Shown in pieces: positions 54,194 to 62,104 of a stretch of DNA of 64,000 bases. This DNA is from Nocardia sp. NRRL S-836 (GTDB lineage Bacteria; Actinomycetota; Actinomycetes; Mycobacteriales; Pseudonocardiaceae). Position numbers and translations under genes: made by a program. The stretch spans positions 113,542-177,541 of the forward strand of contig NZ_LGDY01000177.1 of NCBI RefSeq assembly GCF_001279525.1, read 5' to 3'. How positions within the stretch are numbered: the stretch's first letter is position 1; the number at the start of each line of letters is the position of its first letter. A model generated the notes under the pieces. The model was not told the DNA's origin, did no database searches, and saw only the letters and a program-made list of their open reading frames with translations.

Positions 54194-54991
54194 TCACAGG
54201 CCCAACGCGGCGGCCAGTTCGGCGTAGTGCCCGTTCAGCGACTGGATGGCAACGTGGTCCGCCCCCGCGTCGACGTGCGCCCGCAACTTGGCGGCCACCT
54301 GGTCCGGGCTTCCCCAGGCCACGAGTGCATCGATCAAGTGGTCAGAGCCGTGACCGGCGACGTCCTCGGCCGAGAAACCCCACCTCAGCCAGTTGTTCGT
54401 GTAGTTGGTGAGCGTGAAGTAGAACGCGAGCTGCTCGCGTGCGATCGCCCGCGCGGCGGCCGGGTCCTCCTCCACGACGACCGTCACCTCGGGGGCGAGG
54501 AGCTTGTCGCCGAGGACCTCGCGCGCGTGCGCCGTGTGCTCGACCGGGACGAGGTACGGGTGCGCGCCCGCGGTGCGGTCGGCGGCGAGCCGCAGGACCT
54601 TCGGGCCGAGCGCGGCGAGCACGACGCTCTCCGCGGGCACGTCGAGCCGGTCCAGGTACGACACGAGCTTGTCGTAGGGCTGCTCGTAGGCCTGGTCCAG
54701 CTGCCGGTGGCCCACGCCGACACCGAGCAGGAACCGGTCGCTCGCGAGCCGGTGGAACTCGGCGGAGACCTGCTCCGGCTCGGACTGCCAGACGTTGACG
54801 ATGCCGGTGGCGATGGTCATCGACCCGGTCGCGGCCAGCGCCCGCCCGACCAGCCCGACGTCGGGCGAGCTGCCGATCCAGAACGTGCCGTAGCCGAGGT
54901 CCTCGAGCTCGGCGACCCGGTCGATCTTCTCGGCCCACTGCAAGTGCGAGCCCCACACACCGAACGTTCCGAGTGACGCTTTCGAAGGCAT
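54194..54991 (-). CDS. LLM-class F420-dependent oxidoreductase, first of two
   Basis: A 265-residue TIM-barrel protein of the luciferase-like family: LGTFGVWGSHLQWAE, ELEDLGYGTFWIGSSP, ATGIVNVWQSEP and FLLGVGVGH. The C-terminus SPDQVAAKLRAHVDAGADHVAIQSL is typical of F420-type (TIGR03620-like) members. The substrate is unknown. ATG 54991 is used because the fold begins there; only ten bases separate it from the divergent DUF427 start. It lies 57 bp downstream-facing fba on the same strand. Confidence 0.85.
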   Translation of the reverse strand: MPSKASLGTFGVWGSHLQWAEKIDRVAELEDLGYGTFWIGSSPDVGLVGRALAATGSMTIATGIVNVWQSEPEQVSAEFHRLASDRFLLGVGVGHRQLDQAYEQPYDKLVSYLDRLDVPAESVVLAALGPKVLRLAADRTAGAHPYLVPVEHTAHAREVLGDKLLAPEVTVVVEEDPAAARAIAREQLAFYFTLTNYTNNWLRWGFSAEDVAGHGSDHLIDALVAWGSPDQVAAKLRAHVDAGADHVAIQSLNGHYAELAAALGL

Positions 54992-55001
54992 AGTGGAAAC
55001 C

Positions 55002-55286
55002 ATGGCAACCGCTGAGTGGAACGGCAAGATCATCGCGTCGAGCGACGACACCGTGATCGTCGAGGGCAACCACTACTTCCCGCTGGACTCCGTGGACCCG
55101 GCCGTGCTGAAGCCGACCGACCACACGTCGGTCTGCCCGTGGAAGGGCACGGCCAACTACTACTCGCTGCAGGTCGACGGCGCGGAGAACACCAACGCGG
55201 CCTGGTACTACGCCGAGCCGAAGGACGCCGCGAAACAGATCAAGGGCCGGGTGGCGTTCTGGAAGGGCGTCACGATCACGGCCTGA
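55002..55286 (+). CDS. DUF427 domain protein
   Basis: A 94-residue protein consisting of one DUF427 domain: AEWNGKIIASSDDTVIVEGNHYFP, LKPTDHTSVCPWKGTANYYSL and AAWYYAEPKDAAKQIKGRVAFWKG. The CPWKGTA.YY element is the family hallmark. No function has been established to my knowledge. CATAGT lies seven bases before the ATG with no ribosome site, suggesting a leaderless mRNA. It is flanked by two paralogous F420-type LLM genes. Confidence 0.9.
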   Translation: MATAEWNGKIIASSDDTVIVEGNHYFPLDSVDPAVLKPTDHTSVCPWKGTANYYSLQVDGAENTNAAWYYAEPKDAAKQIKGRVAFWKGVTITA

Positions 55287-56049
55287 GGCCCAGCGCGACG
55301 GCCACCTGTTCGTGGTGGCCGTTGAGGAACTGCACGGCCACGTGGTCCGCGCCGGCCGCGAGGTGCTCGCGGACCTTCCCCGCCACCTCGTCCGGCGTGC
55401 CCCACGCGACCAGCGCGTCCACCAGCCGGTCGGAGCCGCCGCCGGCCAGGTCGGCCTCGGTGAAGCCGTGCCGCAGGAGGTTGTTCCGGCTGCTCGGCCC
55501 GGCCAGGTAGCGGCCGATGAACTGCCGTGCGGCCGTACGCGCGCGCACTGGATCGTCTTCCACCAGCACGGTCACCTCCGGCGCGAGGAGTTTGCCGGGC
55601 AGCAACGGCCGTGCGGCGGCCGTGTGTGCGACGGGCGTCAGGTACGGGTGGGCGCCGAGGGTGTGCTCGGCGGCCAGCCGCAGCGCTCGCGGGCCCAGCG
55701 CGCCGAGCACGACCCGCGTGCCGGGCACGTCGAGCTCGGCCAGGTAGGCGAGCAGGCCGGCGTACGTCCCGTCGCCGACGCCGAGGCCCAGCAGGAAGCG
55801 GTCGCCGACCTCCCGCACCGACCGGGAGACCGCGGCCGGGTCGGTGGCCGAGGCGTTCACGATGCTCGTGGCCACCGCCGCGGACCGGGTGCGCGCGAGC
55901 AGCTGCCGTGACACCGCGAGGTCGGCGGGCGGGGTGCCGCCGGTCCACAGCGTGGTGAAGCCGAGCTCCTCGAAACCGGCCGCGCTGTCGAGGTCGCGCG
56001 CCCACTCGTCGTCACGCCGCCACACGCCGAACTTCCCCGGGTCCGTCAT
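55276..56049 (-). CDS. LLM-class F420-dependent oxidoreductase, second of two
   Basis: A 257-residue paralogue of the protein at 54194, sharing KFGVW, ELGFTTLW.G, SIVNA..TDP, FLLGLGVG, ALGPRALRLAAEHT.GAHPYL.PV.HT, LLAPEVTV and AGADHVAVQ.LNGH. ATG 56049 gives alignment with the first copy. It overlaps the DUF427 stop by 11 bp. The two copies around DUF427 indicate a duplication followed by divergence. Substrate unknown. Confidence 0.85.
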   Translation of the reverse strand: MTDPGKFGVWRRDDEWARDLDSAAGFEELGFTTLWTGGTPPADLAVSRQLLARTRSAAVATSIVNASATDPAAVSRSVREVGDRFLLGLGVGDGTYAGLLAYLAELDVPGTRVVLGALGPRALRLAAEHTLGAHPYLTPVAHTAAARPLLPGKLLAPEVTVLVEDDPVRARTAARQFIGRYLAGPSSRNNLLRHGFTEADLAGGGSDRLVDALVAWGTPDEVAGKVREHLAAGADHVAVQFLNGHHEQVAVALGLRP

Positions 56050-56122
56050 GCTCCGGAGCAACCCCCGTCCCAGCCGGTGAATTCCCGGCGCGCCCGGATC
56101 GGCCGCGGACTACCGTCGGAAC

Positions 56123-57049
56123 ATGGCGATCTTGAGCACCACTGACCTGAACGTGTCACGCCTGTGCCTGGGCGGCAACGTCTTCGGCTGGACCGCCGAC
56201 GAGGACGCCTCGTTCGCCGTGCTCGACGCCTACGCCGCGGCGGGCGGGAACTTCCTCGACACCGCCGACGTGTACTCGGCCTGGGCGGACGGCAACTCCG
56301 GCGGCGAGTCGGAGTCGATCATCGGCAGGTGGCTGGCCCGGCGCGGCAACCGCGACGACGTCGTGGTCGCCACCAAGGTCGGCATGCTGGCCGGTTTCAA
56401 GAACCAGAAGCGCGACACGGTCCTGACGGCGGCCGAGCGGTCGCTCAAGCGGCTCGGCGTGGACCACATCGACCTCTACTACAACCACCTGGACGACCCG
56501 GACACGCCGCTGGAGGAGACGCTGGCCGCCTACGACCAGCTCGTCCGCGACGGCAAGGTCCGCTACGTCGCGGCGTCCAACTTCTCCGCCGACCGGCTCG
56601 CGAAGGCGCTGGAGATCCAGGAACGCGAGGGCTTCGCGCGGTTCGTGGCGTTGCAGCCCGAGTACAACCTGGTCAGCCGCGACCAGTTCGAGGGCCCGCT
56701 GCGCAGCGTCGTGGCGGAGCACGGCCTGGCCACCGTGCCGTACTTCTCGCTCGCCAAGGGCTTCCTCACCGGCAAGTACCGGCCGGGCGTCGAGGTGAGC
56801 AGCGCACGGGCCGGTGCCGCGTCGAAGTACTTGGACGAACACGGCCTGCAGGTGCTGGAGGTGCTGGACGAGCTGGCCGAGACGCACGCGACGACGGTCG
56901 CCGCGGTGGCGCTCGCGTGGCTCGCCCAGCAGCCGACGGTGGCGGCGCCGATCGCGTCGGCCAGGACGTTGGAGCAGCTCAACGACCTCACGCCGGTGCT
57001 GGGGCTTGAACTGGCGCAGGCCGAGGTGGACCGCCTGAGTGCAATTTAA
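56123..57049 (+). CDS. Aldo/keto reductase
   Basis: A 308-residue AKR of the YajO/Tas-like group: RLCLGGNVFGWTADE, FLDTADVYSAW (Asp46, Tyr51), VVATKVGML (catalytic Lys), VDHIDLYYNHLDDPDTP and YVAASNFSADRL. It reduces aldehydes or ketones with NADPH. TACCGT lies six bases before ATG 56123 and there is no Shine-Dalgarno, consistent with a leaderless transcript. Divergent from the second LLM gene, 73 bp apart. Confidence 0.88.
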   Translation: MAILSTTDLNVSRLCLGGNVFGWTADEDASFAVLDAYAAAGGNFLDTADVYSAWADGNSGGESESIIGRWLARRGNRDDVVVATKVGMLAGFKNQKRDTVLTAAERSLKRLGVDHIDLYYNHLDDPDTPLEETLAAYDQLVRDGKVRYVAASNFSADRLAKALEIQEREGFARFVALQPEYNLVSRDQFEGPLRSVVAEHGLATVPYFSLAKGFLTGKYRPGVEVSSARAGAASKYLDEHGLQVLEVLDELAETHATTVAAVALAWLAQQPTVAAPIASARTLEQLNDLTPVLGLELAQAEVDRLSAI

Positions 57050-57085
57050 CTTGCCAGTAGCTTACCGGGAGTAGGTTGCGTTACC

Positions 57086-57946
57086 GTGGCGGTCATGGAC
57101 GTCACGGGCAAGGTGGTACTGATCACCGGCGCGGCCAGGGGCATCGGCGCCGAGGTGGCGAGGCAACTTGCCGCTCGCGGGGCTCGGCTCGCGCTCGTCG
57201 GGCTGGAAAAAGCCCAGCTCGAAGCGGTCGCGCTGGAGACCGGTGGCAGGGCCTGGGAGGCCGACGTCACCGACTGGGACGCCCTCGAACGCACCTTCCA
57301 CGAGGTCGCCGAGCACTTCGGCGGCATCGACGTGGTGGTGGCGAACGCGGGCATCGCGGCGACCGGGTTCGTGCGCTCGATGGACCCGAAAGCGTTCGAA
57401 CGGGTCATCGAGGTCAATCTGCTCGGTGTGTGGCGCACGGTCCGCACGGCGCTGCCGCACCTGATCCGCAGCCGCGGCTACTGCCTGGTCGTGTCGTCGC
57501 TCGCGGCGATCGTGCACATCCCCGGCAACGCGGCCTACTCGGCGGCCAAGGCGGGCTGCGAGGCGTTCGCGGACAGCGTGCGCGCGGAGGTCCGGCACCT
57601 CGGCGTGGACGTCGGCACGGCGTACTTCTCGTGGATCGCCACGGACATGGTCAACAGCGCCGACGAGCACCCGGTGTTCGGCAAGCTGCGCAAGGGCATG
57701 CCGGGCCTGGCCGGCAAGAAGTACCCGGTCCGCAACGTCGGCAGGGCCGTGGTCAGGGGCATCGAGAAGCGGGCGAAGGCGGTCCACGTCCCCGGCTGGG
57801 TCGGCGCCCTGAAGTACTTCCGCGCGTTCACGCCGGTGGTCGTGGACCGCCAGTCGGTCGCGGAGGTGGCCGAGGCCGACCGCCAGATGGCCGCGAACGA
57901 CACCTCCGGCCTGGTCGGACCCGGCGGGGCGGCGGCTAGTCGCTGA
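57086..57946 (+). CDS. Short-chain dehydrogenase/reductase
   Basis: A 286-residue classical SDR: TGAARGIG (14-21), DVTDWD, NAG (87-89), Ser138, and YSAAK with Tyr151/Lys155 form the NAD(P) site and active site. The C-terminal extension (about 225-286) with WVGALKYFRAFTPVVVDR is seen in actinobacterial SDRs acting on lipophilic substrates. Start: GTG 57086 or ATG 57095; TAGGTT eight bases before the GTG would fit a leaderless mRNA. It is only 36 bp after the aldo/keto reductase. Confidence 0.88.
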   Translation: MAVMDVTGKVVLITGAARGIGAEVARQLAARGARLALVGLEKAQLEAVALETGGRAWEADVTDWDALERTFHEVAEHFGGIDVVVANAGIAATGFVRSMDPKAFERVIEVNLLGVWRTVRTALPHLIRSRGYCLVVSSLAAIVHIPGNAAYSAAKAGCEAFADSVRAEVRHLGVDVGTAYFSWIATDMVNSADEHPVFGKLRKGMPGLAGKKYPVRNVGRAVVRGIEKRAKAVHVPGWVGALKYFRAFTPVVVDRQSVAEVAEADRQMAANDTSGLVGPGGAAASR

Positions 57947-57951
57947 CGTCC

Positions 57952-57997
57952 GCGAGTTCGGTTTCCCGACGAACTCGCCGCCGCGCCGGGGCGCGGC
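57952..57997. terminator. Double hairpin terminator between the SDR and YciI genes
   Basis: GCGAGTTCG (57952-57960) pairs with CGAACTCGC (57970-57978). Immediately after, GCCGCGCC (57980-57987) pairs with GGCGCGGC (57990-57997). The structures fill the 55-bp gap between two convergent stops. Confidence 0.75.
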
Positions 57998-58001
57998 CGT
58001 G

Positions 58002-58283
58002 TTACGAGAGCCAGAGGCCGAGCAGGACGTTCCACTCGCGGATGTTCCACTGCTCGACCACGTTGGCGGGCGTGTACGGGTCGGCGGCGATGACCTCCTT
58101 CACCGCCGTCTCGTCCGCGGCCTCGTAGACGATCATCGCGCCGGTGTCGTCCGCGTACGGACCTGCGGCGAGGACGACACCCTTCTCCACGAGCGAGGCG
58201 ATGTACTCGCGGTGTGCCGGGCGCACCGCGAGGCGCTTCTCGTTGTCGGGACCGAACACCAATTCGACTGCAAAGCGGGCCAT
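58002..58283 (-). CDS. YciI-family protein
   Basis: A 93-residue dimeric alpha/beta-barrel-type protein: MARFAVELVFGPDNEKRLAVRPAH, HREYIASLVEKGVVLAAGPYADDTGAMIVYEA and DPYTPANVVEQWNIREWNV. The HREYI...G..AAGP pattern is diagnostic of YciI. The conserved His suggests a small enzyme, but the substrate is unknown. It is divergent from the third sigma factor gene, 39 bp apart. Confidence 0.88.
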   Translation of the reverse strand: MARFAVELVFGPDNEKRLAVRPAHREYIASLVEKGVVLAAGPYADDTGAMIVYEAADETAVKEVIAADPYTPANVVEQWNIREWNVLLGLWLS

Positions 58284-58322
58284 GCCACCACCGTAGCGAC
58301 GTGACCGGTACCGTCCTACCCT

Positions 58323-58889
58323 GTGGTTGGCGACGAAACCCCGCGCAGCGTGCAGGACACCCTGACCAACCTGCGGATCAAGGACGGCGTCGCAGGACCT
58401 CCCGCTGGGCCGCTGACGCTCGAAGACCTGTACAAGCAGCACCGCATGCGCCTCATCCGGCTGGCGCTGCTGCTGGTCGACGAGCCGGCGACGGCCGAGG
58501 ACGTGGTGCAGGAGGCCTTCACCGGCCTGCACCGCAACTGGAAGGGTCTGCGCGACGCCCAGGCTGCCGTGGGTTACCTCCGCACGGCCGTGGTCAACGG
58601 CTCGCGCAGCGTGCTGCGCCGCCGCAAGACCGCACGCGACTACACCCCGCCGCACGTGGCGAACGCCAGGTCGGCCGAGTCGCTCGCGATGCTCACCGCG
58701 GAGCACCAGGCCGTGGTCAAGGCGTTGCAGCAGCTGCCGCCGCGTCAGCGCGAGGTGCTCGTGCTGCGCTACTACGGCGACCTGTCCGAGGCCGAGATCG
58801 CCGAGGCGACCGGCATCTCGAAGGGCACCGTGAAGTCGACCGCCTCCAGGGCGCTCGACGCGCTGCAGAAGCTCATGGCCGGCCGTTGA
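58323..58889 (+). CDS. SigE-family ECF sigma factor, third copy
   Basis: A 188-residue sigma factor with an N-terminal extension (1-30), region 2 (LYKQHRMRLIRLALLLVDEPATAEDVVQEAFTGL) and region 4 (LPPRQREVLVLRYYGDLSEAEIAEATGISKGTVKS). It is less like the pair at 20-23 kb, lacking their CGDWH. No anti-sigma gene follows; the next gene is nagK after 127 bp. TACCGT lies eight bases before GTG 58323 and no ribosome site is seen. Confidence 0.88.
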   Translation: MVGDETPRSVQDTLTNLRIKDGVAGPPAGPLTLEDLYKQHRMRLIRLALLLVDEPATAEDVVQEAFTGLHRNWKGLRDAQAAVGYLRTAVVNGSRSVLRRRKTARDYTPPHVANARSAESLAMLTAEHQAVVKALQQLPPRQREVLVLRYYGDLSEAEIAEATGISKGTVKSTASRALDALQKLMAGR

Positions 58890-58972
58890 CGCAACGTCAC
58901 ACCCGCACCTGACACCCGTTTTGCCCGGTGAGCGTGGTTTCAGGTCACATCGACACGCGCCCAATCCGGTGC

Positions 58973-58986
58973 TTGGTATAGACCAA
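58973..58986. promoter_or_regulatory. DasR-like (dre) operator upstream of nagK-nagA
   Basis: TTGGTATAGACCAA: arms TTGGT and ACCAA around ATAG, differing at one position from the TGGTCTAGACCA core of Streptomyces dre sites. It lies 30 bp before the nagK GTG, where a GntR-type repressor of the DasR family would block transcription until GlcNAc-6-P or GlcN-6-P accumulates. Confidence 0.8.
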
Positions 58987-59016
58987 TAGGGTGCCAATGC
59001 CGCAGGATCAGTCCTC

Positions 59017-59925
59017 GTGGCACGCAGACACGTGGTCGCCGTCGACATCGGTGGCACCGAAACCAAGGCCGCGCTCGTCGCCGGCACCTCGCAGGCAGTG
59101 GCGGTCGAGAAGCACGCGCGCAGGCCGACCCCGGCACGGCTGGAGCCGTTGCTGGACGTCCTCGTGGAACTGGTCGACGAGCTCCGCGGCGCCTGCGAGC
59201 ACGAGATCGACGCCGTGGGCGTCGTGGCGCCGGGCATCGTGGACGAGGCCAACGGCATCGGCGTGTACACGACCAACCTGCCGTGGAGCGACTTCCCGTT
59301 CAGCACCGTCCTCACCGAACGCCTCGGCGTGCCCGTCGCGTTCGGTCACGACGTGCGCGCCGCGGGGCTGGCCGAGTGCCGGATGGGTGCCGCGAAGGGC
59401 CTGCGCAACGCGGTGGTCATGCCCATCGGCACCGGTATCGCCGGTGCGCTGCTGCTGAACGGGCAGATCTTCAGCGGCGGCGGGTACGCGGGCGAGATCG
59501 GGCACGTGGACGTGGGGCACGGCGTGCCCTGCGCGTGCGGGCAGGTCGGCTGCGTGGAGACCGTCGCGTCCTCTGCGGCGATCGCCCGCCGCTACACCGA
59601 GCGCACCGGGACCGCGGTTCGCGGTGCCGCCGAGGTGGCAAGCCTGGTGAGAGCCGGGGACGAGGACGCCGTCGCCGTGTGGCACGAGGCCGTGGACGCG
59701 CTGGCCAGGGGGATCCTGGTGCTGGCGACGCTGCTCGGCCCCGAGGCCGTGGTGCTCGGCGGTGGGCTCGCGCTGGCGGGAAGTCTGCTGGTGGAGCCGC
59801 TCGAGGACAGGCTGGACGGGCTGATCGCCTTCCAGCGCCGACCGGAGCTGCGGCTCGCGGCGCTCGGCGACGAGGCGGGCAGCCTCGGAGCGGCGCTGCT
59901 GGCCATCGACACGCTGGAGGCGTGA
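59017..59925 (+). CDS. nagK: ROK-family kinase, probable N-acetylglucosamine kinase
   Basis: A 302-residue ROK protein. VVAVDIGGTETKAALV is the phosphate-binding motif, GHDVRAAGLAE and PIGTGIAGALLLNG the sugar/ATP region, and GEIGHVDVGHGVPCACGQVGCVET the zinc motif CxCGxxGCxE with its His. The gene directly overlaps nagA by one base and has a dre-like site upstream, as in Streptomyces coelicolor nagKA, so GlcNAc is the likely substrate. Glucokinase activity cannot be excluded from sequence alone. Confidence 0.85.
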   Translation: MARRHVVAVDIGGTETKAALVAGTSQAVAVEKHARRPTPARLEPLLDVLVELVDELRGACEHEIDAVGVVAPGIVDEANGIGVYTTNLPWSDFPFSTVLTERLGVPVAFGHDVRAAGLAECRMGAAKGLRNAVVMPIGTGIAGALLLNGQIFSGGGYAGEIGHVDVGHGVPCACGQVGCVETVASSAAIARRYTERTGTAVRGAAEVASLVRAGDEDAVAVWHEAVDALARGILVLATLLGPEAVVLGGGLALAGSLLVEPLEDRLDGLIAFQRRPELRLAALGDEAGSLGAALLAIDTLEA

Positions 59926-61076
59926 TGAGCACGTGGGGTGGACCGGTCGACGTGACCCTGACCGGAGGTCGGGTTGTCACGCCGGACAGGGTGCTCGAAA
60001 ACGGGTGGGTCAGCGTGCGCGACGGCCGCATCGTCGGCGTCGGTGAGGGCCCCGCACCCGACGGCCCGACCACCGACGTGGGCGGCGGCACGATCGTGCC
60101 CGGCTTCGTCGACATCCACTGCCACGGCGGTGGCGGTGACGCGTTCACCAGCAGCGACCCGGCGAAGGTCCGCAAGGCCGCCGCCGCGCACCGCAGGCAC
60201 GGCACCACGACGCTGCTCGCGTCGCTGGTCTCCCGTCCGGTGCCGGAGCTGGCCGACCAGGTCTCCGCGCTGGCCGAGCTGGTGCAGGAGGGCGTGGTCG
60301 CGGGCGTGCACCTGGAGGGCCCGTTCCTGTCCGCCGCCCGCTGCGGCGCGCACGACCCCGCGATCCTCTGCCCGCCGGAGCAGACCGCGGTGACGAAGCT
60401 GCTGGACGCGGGCAAGGGCACCGTCCGCATGATCACCATCGCGCCGGAGCTGGACGGCGCGGTCACGGCGGTGCGCCAGCTCGTGGACTCGGGCGTCATC
60501 GCGGCCATCGGCCACACCGACGCGACCGAGGCGCAGGTCCGCCCGGCCGTCGACGCCGGTGCCTCGGTGGCCACGCACCTGTTCAACGGCATGCGCCCGC
60601 TGCACCACCGCGAGCCCGGCCCGATCGGCGCGCTGCTGGACGACGAACGCGTGACCGTCGAGCTCATCTGCGACCTCGTGCACCTGCACCCGACCGCCGT
60701 CCGCCTCGCCGCGCACCACGCCGGTCTGCGGCGCACGGTCCTCATCACCGACGCCATCGCGGCGGCGGGTGTGGGCGACGGCGTGTACGACGTGGGCGGG
60801 CTGGAGGTGCGCGTCGTGGACGGTGTCCCGACGCTGGCCGGAGGCGCCGCGCTCGCCGGCAGCACGCTCACGATGGACATGGCGTTCCGCAACGCGGTGA
60901 ACGCGTGTGGACTGTCGCTCGTGGAGGCCGCGTACGCCACCTCGACCCGTGGTGCGGAGCTGCTCGGGCTGGAGACCGGCAAGCTGCAACCGGGCTGCGC
61001 CGCCGACATCGTGGTGCTCGATGCAGAATTGAAGCCTGCAGACGTGATGAGCAAGGGCGAGTGGGTCAAGGACTGA
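59925..61076 (+). CDS. nagA: N-acetylglucosamine-6-phosphate deacetylase
   Basis: A 383-residue amidohydrolase: IVPGFVDIHCHGGGGDAF (metal His pair), GVHLEGPFL (metal Glu), AAIGHTDATEAQ, ATHLFNGMRPLHHREPG and VLITDAIAAAG (catalytic Asp). It removes acetate from GlcNAc-6-P to give GlcN-6-P for glycolysis or cell-wall synthesis. The ATG overlaps the nagK stop (TGATG). No nagB is found in the window. Confidence 0.94.
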   Translation: MSTWGGPVDVTLTGGRVVTPDRVLENGWVSVRDGRIVGVGEGPAPDGPTTDVGGGTIVPGFVDIHCHGGGGDAFTSSDPAKVRKAAAAHRRHGTTTLLASLVSRPVPELADQVSALAELVQEGVVAGVHLEGPFLSAARCGAHDPAILCPPEQTAVTKLLDAGKGTVRMITIAPELDGAVTAVRQLVDSGVIAAIGHTDATEAQVRPAVDAGASVATHLFNGMRPLHHREPGPIGALLDDERVTVELICDLVHLHPTAVRLAAHHAGLRRTVLITDAIAAAGVGDGVYDVGGLEVRVVDGVPTLAGGAALAGSTLTMDMAFRNAVNACGLSLVEAAYATSTRGAELLGLETGKLQPGCAADIVVLDAELKPADVMSKGEWVKD

Positions 61077-61090
61077 GCTGAGGACGGGGC

Positions 61091-61285
61091 ATGGCGGACG
61101 ATCCGGAGCGACTGGTGACCAACGCCCTGCGCGCGCAGGCGACCAGCACGAATGCCGGATTTGCCGTATCTGCCCCAGTTGCTCCCGAGCGGCCGGCACC
61201 CATGTCCGTGTGGTGGGTGCTGGGCCTCGCCCTGCTGTTGGGCCTGGCCGCGGGCACGGTGGCCGCAGTGATCACGCTGGGCTGA
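61091..61285 (+). CDS. Small single-pass membrane protein
   Basis: A 64-residue protein with a polar N-terminus (1-36) and one transmembrane helix, SVWWVLGLALLLGLAAGTVA. GAGGACGGGGC lies directly before the ATG. It starts 14 bp after nagA and ends 17 bp before the DedA gene. No known domain; function unknown. It may belong to the nagKA transcript. Confidence 0.7.
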   Translation: MADDPERLVTNALRAQATSTNAGFAVSAPVAPERPAPMSVWWVLGLALLLGLAAGTVAAVITLG

Positions 61286-61302
61286 CCTGTACCGTTGTGC
61301 CT

Positions 61303-62025
61303 GTGACGATCGCATTGGGCCCTGACTGGCTGGATCCCGAAAAACTGCTGACGATGCTCGGTCCGTGGATGCTCGTCGGGCTGTGCCTCATCGTCTTCGC
61401 CGAGTGCGGTCTGCTCGTCGGGTTCTTCCTGCCGGGCGACTCGCTGCTGTTCACGGCGGGTCTCTTCGTCGCTGCGGGTCACATCTCGACGCCGCTCTGG
61501 CTCGTGTGCGTCCTGCTGACGGTGTGCGCCTTCGTGGGCAACGTCGCCGGCTACTACATCGGCCGCAAAGCGGGTCCGGCGCTGTTCAGCAAACCCGAGT
61601 CGAAGATCTTCAAGAAGGAGTACGTCGACAAGACGCAGGAGTTCTTCGACAAGTACGGCCCGCGTGCCATCGTCCTCGCGCGGTTCGTGCCGATCGTCCG
61701 CACGTTCATCACGGCCATGGCCGGTGTCGGGCGGATGGACCCCAAGAAGTACTTCACCTACTCCGCGATCGGCGGCGTGGCGTGGGCCGCGGGCCTGACC
61801 GTGCTGGGCTACTACCTCGGGCAGATCACCTTCATCAAGGAGAACCTCGAGATCACGCTGCTCGCCATCGTGCTGCTGTCGGTCGTGCCGATCATCATCG
61901 AGGTGGTCAAGGCGCGCCGGGAGAAGAAGTCGCTCGTGCAGGGAGAGGCCGACGACATCACCCAGGTCATGGAAGCGCAGCTGCAGGACGACTCGACGCA
62001 GATCATCCCGCGCATCGAGCGCTGA
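61303..62025 (+). CDS. DedA-family membrane protein
   Basis: A 240-residue membrane protein with about five or six hydrophobic segments. GLLVGFFLPGDSLLFTAGLF is the classical DedA E..FPGE-like block, and GPRAIVLARFVPIVRTFITAMAGVGRM is the conserved arginine motif. DedA proteins act as lipid (undecaprenyl phosphate or phospholipid) flippases. The C-terminus (about 195-240) is cytosolic and charged. GTG 61303 lies seven bases after TACCGT, suggesting a leaderless start. A strong terminator follows. Confidence 0.9.
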   Translation: MTIALGPDWLDPEKLLTMLGPWMLVGLCLIVFAECGLLVGFFLPGDSLLFTAGLFVAAGHISTPLWLVCVLLTVCAFVGNVAGYYIGRKAGPALFSKPESKIFKKEYVDKTQEFFDKYGPRAIVLARFVPIVRTFITAMAGVGRMDPKKYFTYSAIGGVAWAAGLTVLGYYLGQITFIKENLEITLLAIVLLSVVPIIIEVVKARREKKSLVQGEADDITQVMEAQLQDDSTQIIPRIER

Positions 62026-62034
62026 GCCTTCCCC

Positions 62035-62063
62035 AAGCCCGCCTGGTCACGACCGGCGGGCTT
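62035..62063 (+). terminator. Terminator after the DedA gene
   Basis: AAGCCCGCC (62035-62043) pairs with GGCGGGCTT (62055-62063), with GGTC/GACC continuing the stem inside. A short T-containing tail (CTTTCTG) follows. It is nine bases after the DedA stop. Confidence 0.85.
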
Positions 62064-62080
62064 TCTGCTGGCGCGGATTG

Positions 62081-62101
62081 AATACAGAGCTGTACTGTAT
62101 T
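62081..62101. promoter_or_regulatory. Palindromic operator of the monooxygenase-TetR operon
   Basis: AATACAG (62081-62087) and CTGTATT (62095-62101) are perfect inverted arms around a 7-base centre. The right half includes TACTGT (62093-62098), a -10-like box six bases before the ATG. AT-rich 21-bp sites like this are typical TetR operators, and a TetR gene is the second gene of the operon. Confidence 0.7.
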
Positions 62102-62104
62102 TAT

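Noticed and set aside
54194..55286. Ergothioneine or F420 biosynthesis cluster
   Set aside because: Only LLM oxidoreductases and DUF427 are present; no cofactor biosynthesis gene was recognised.
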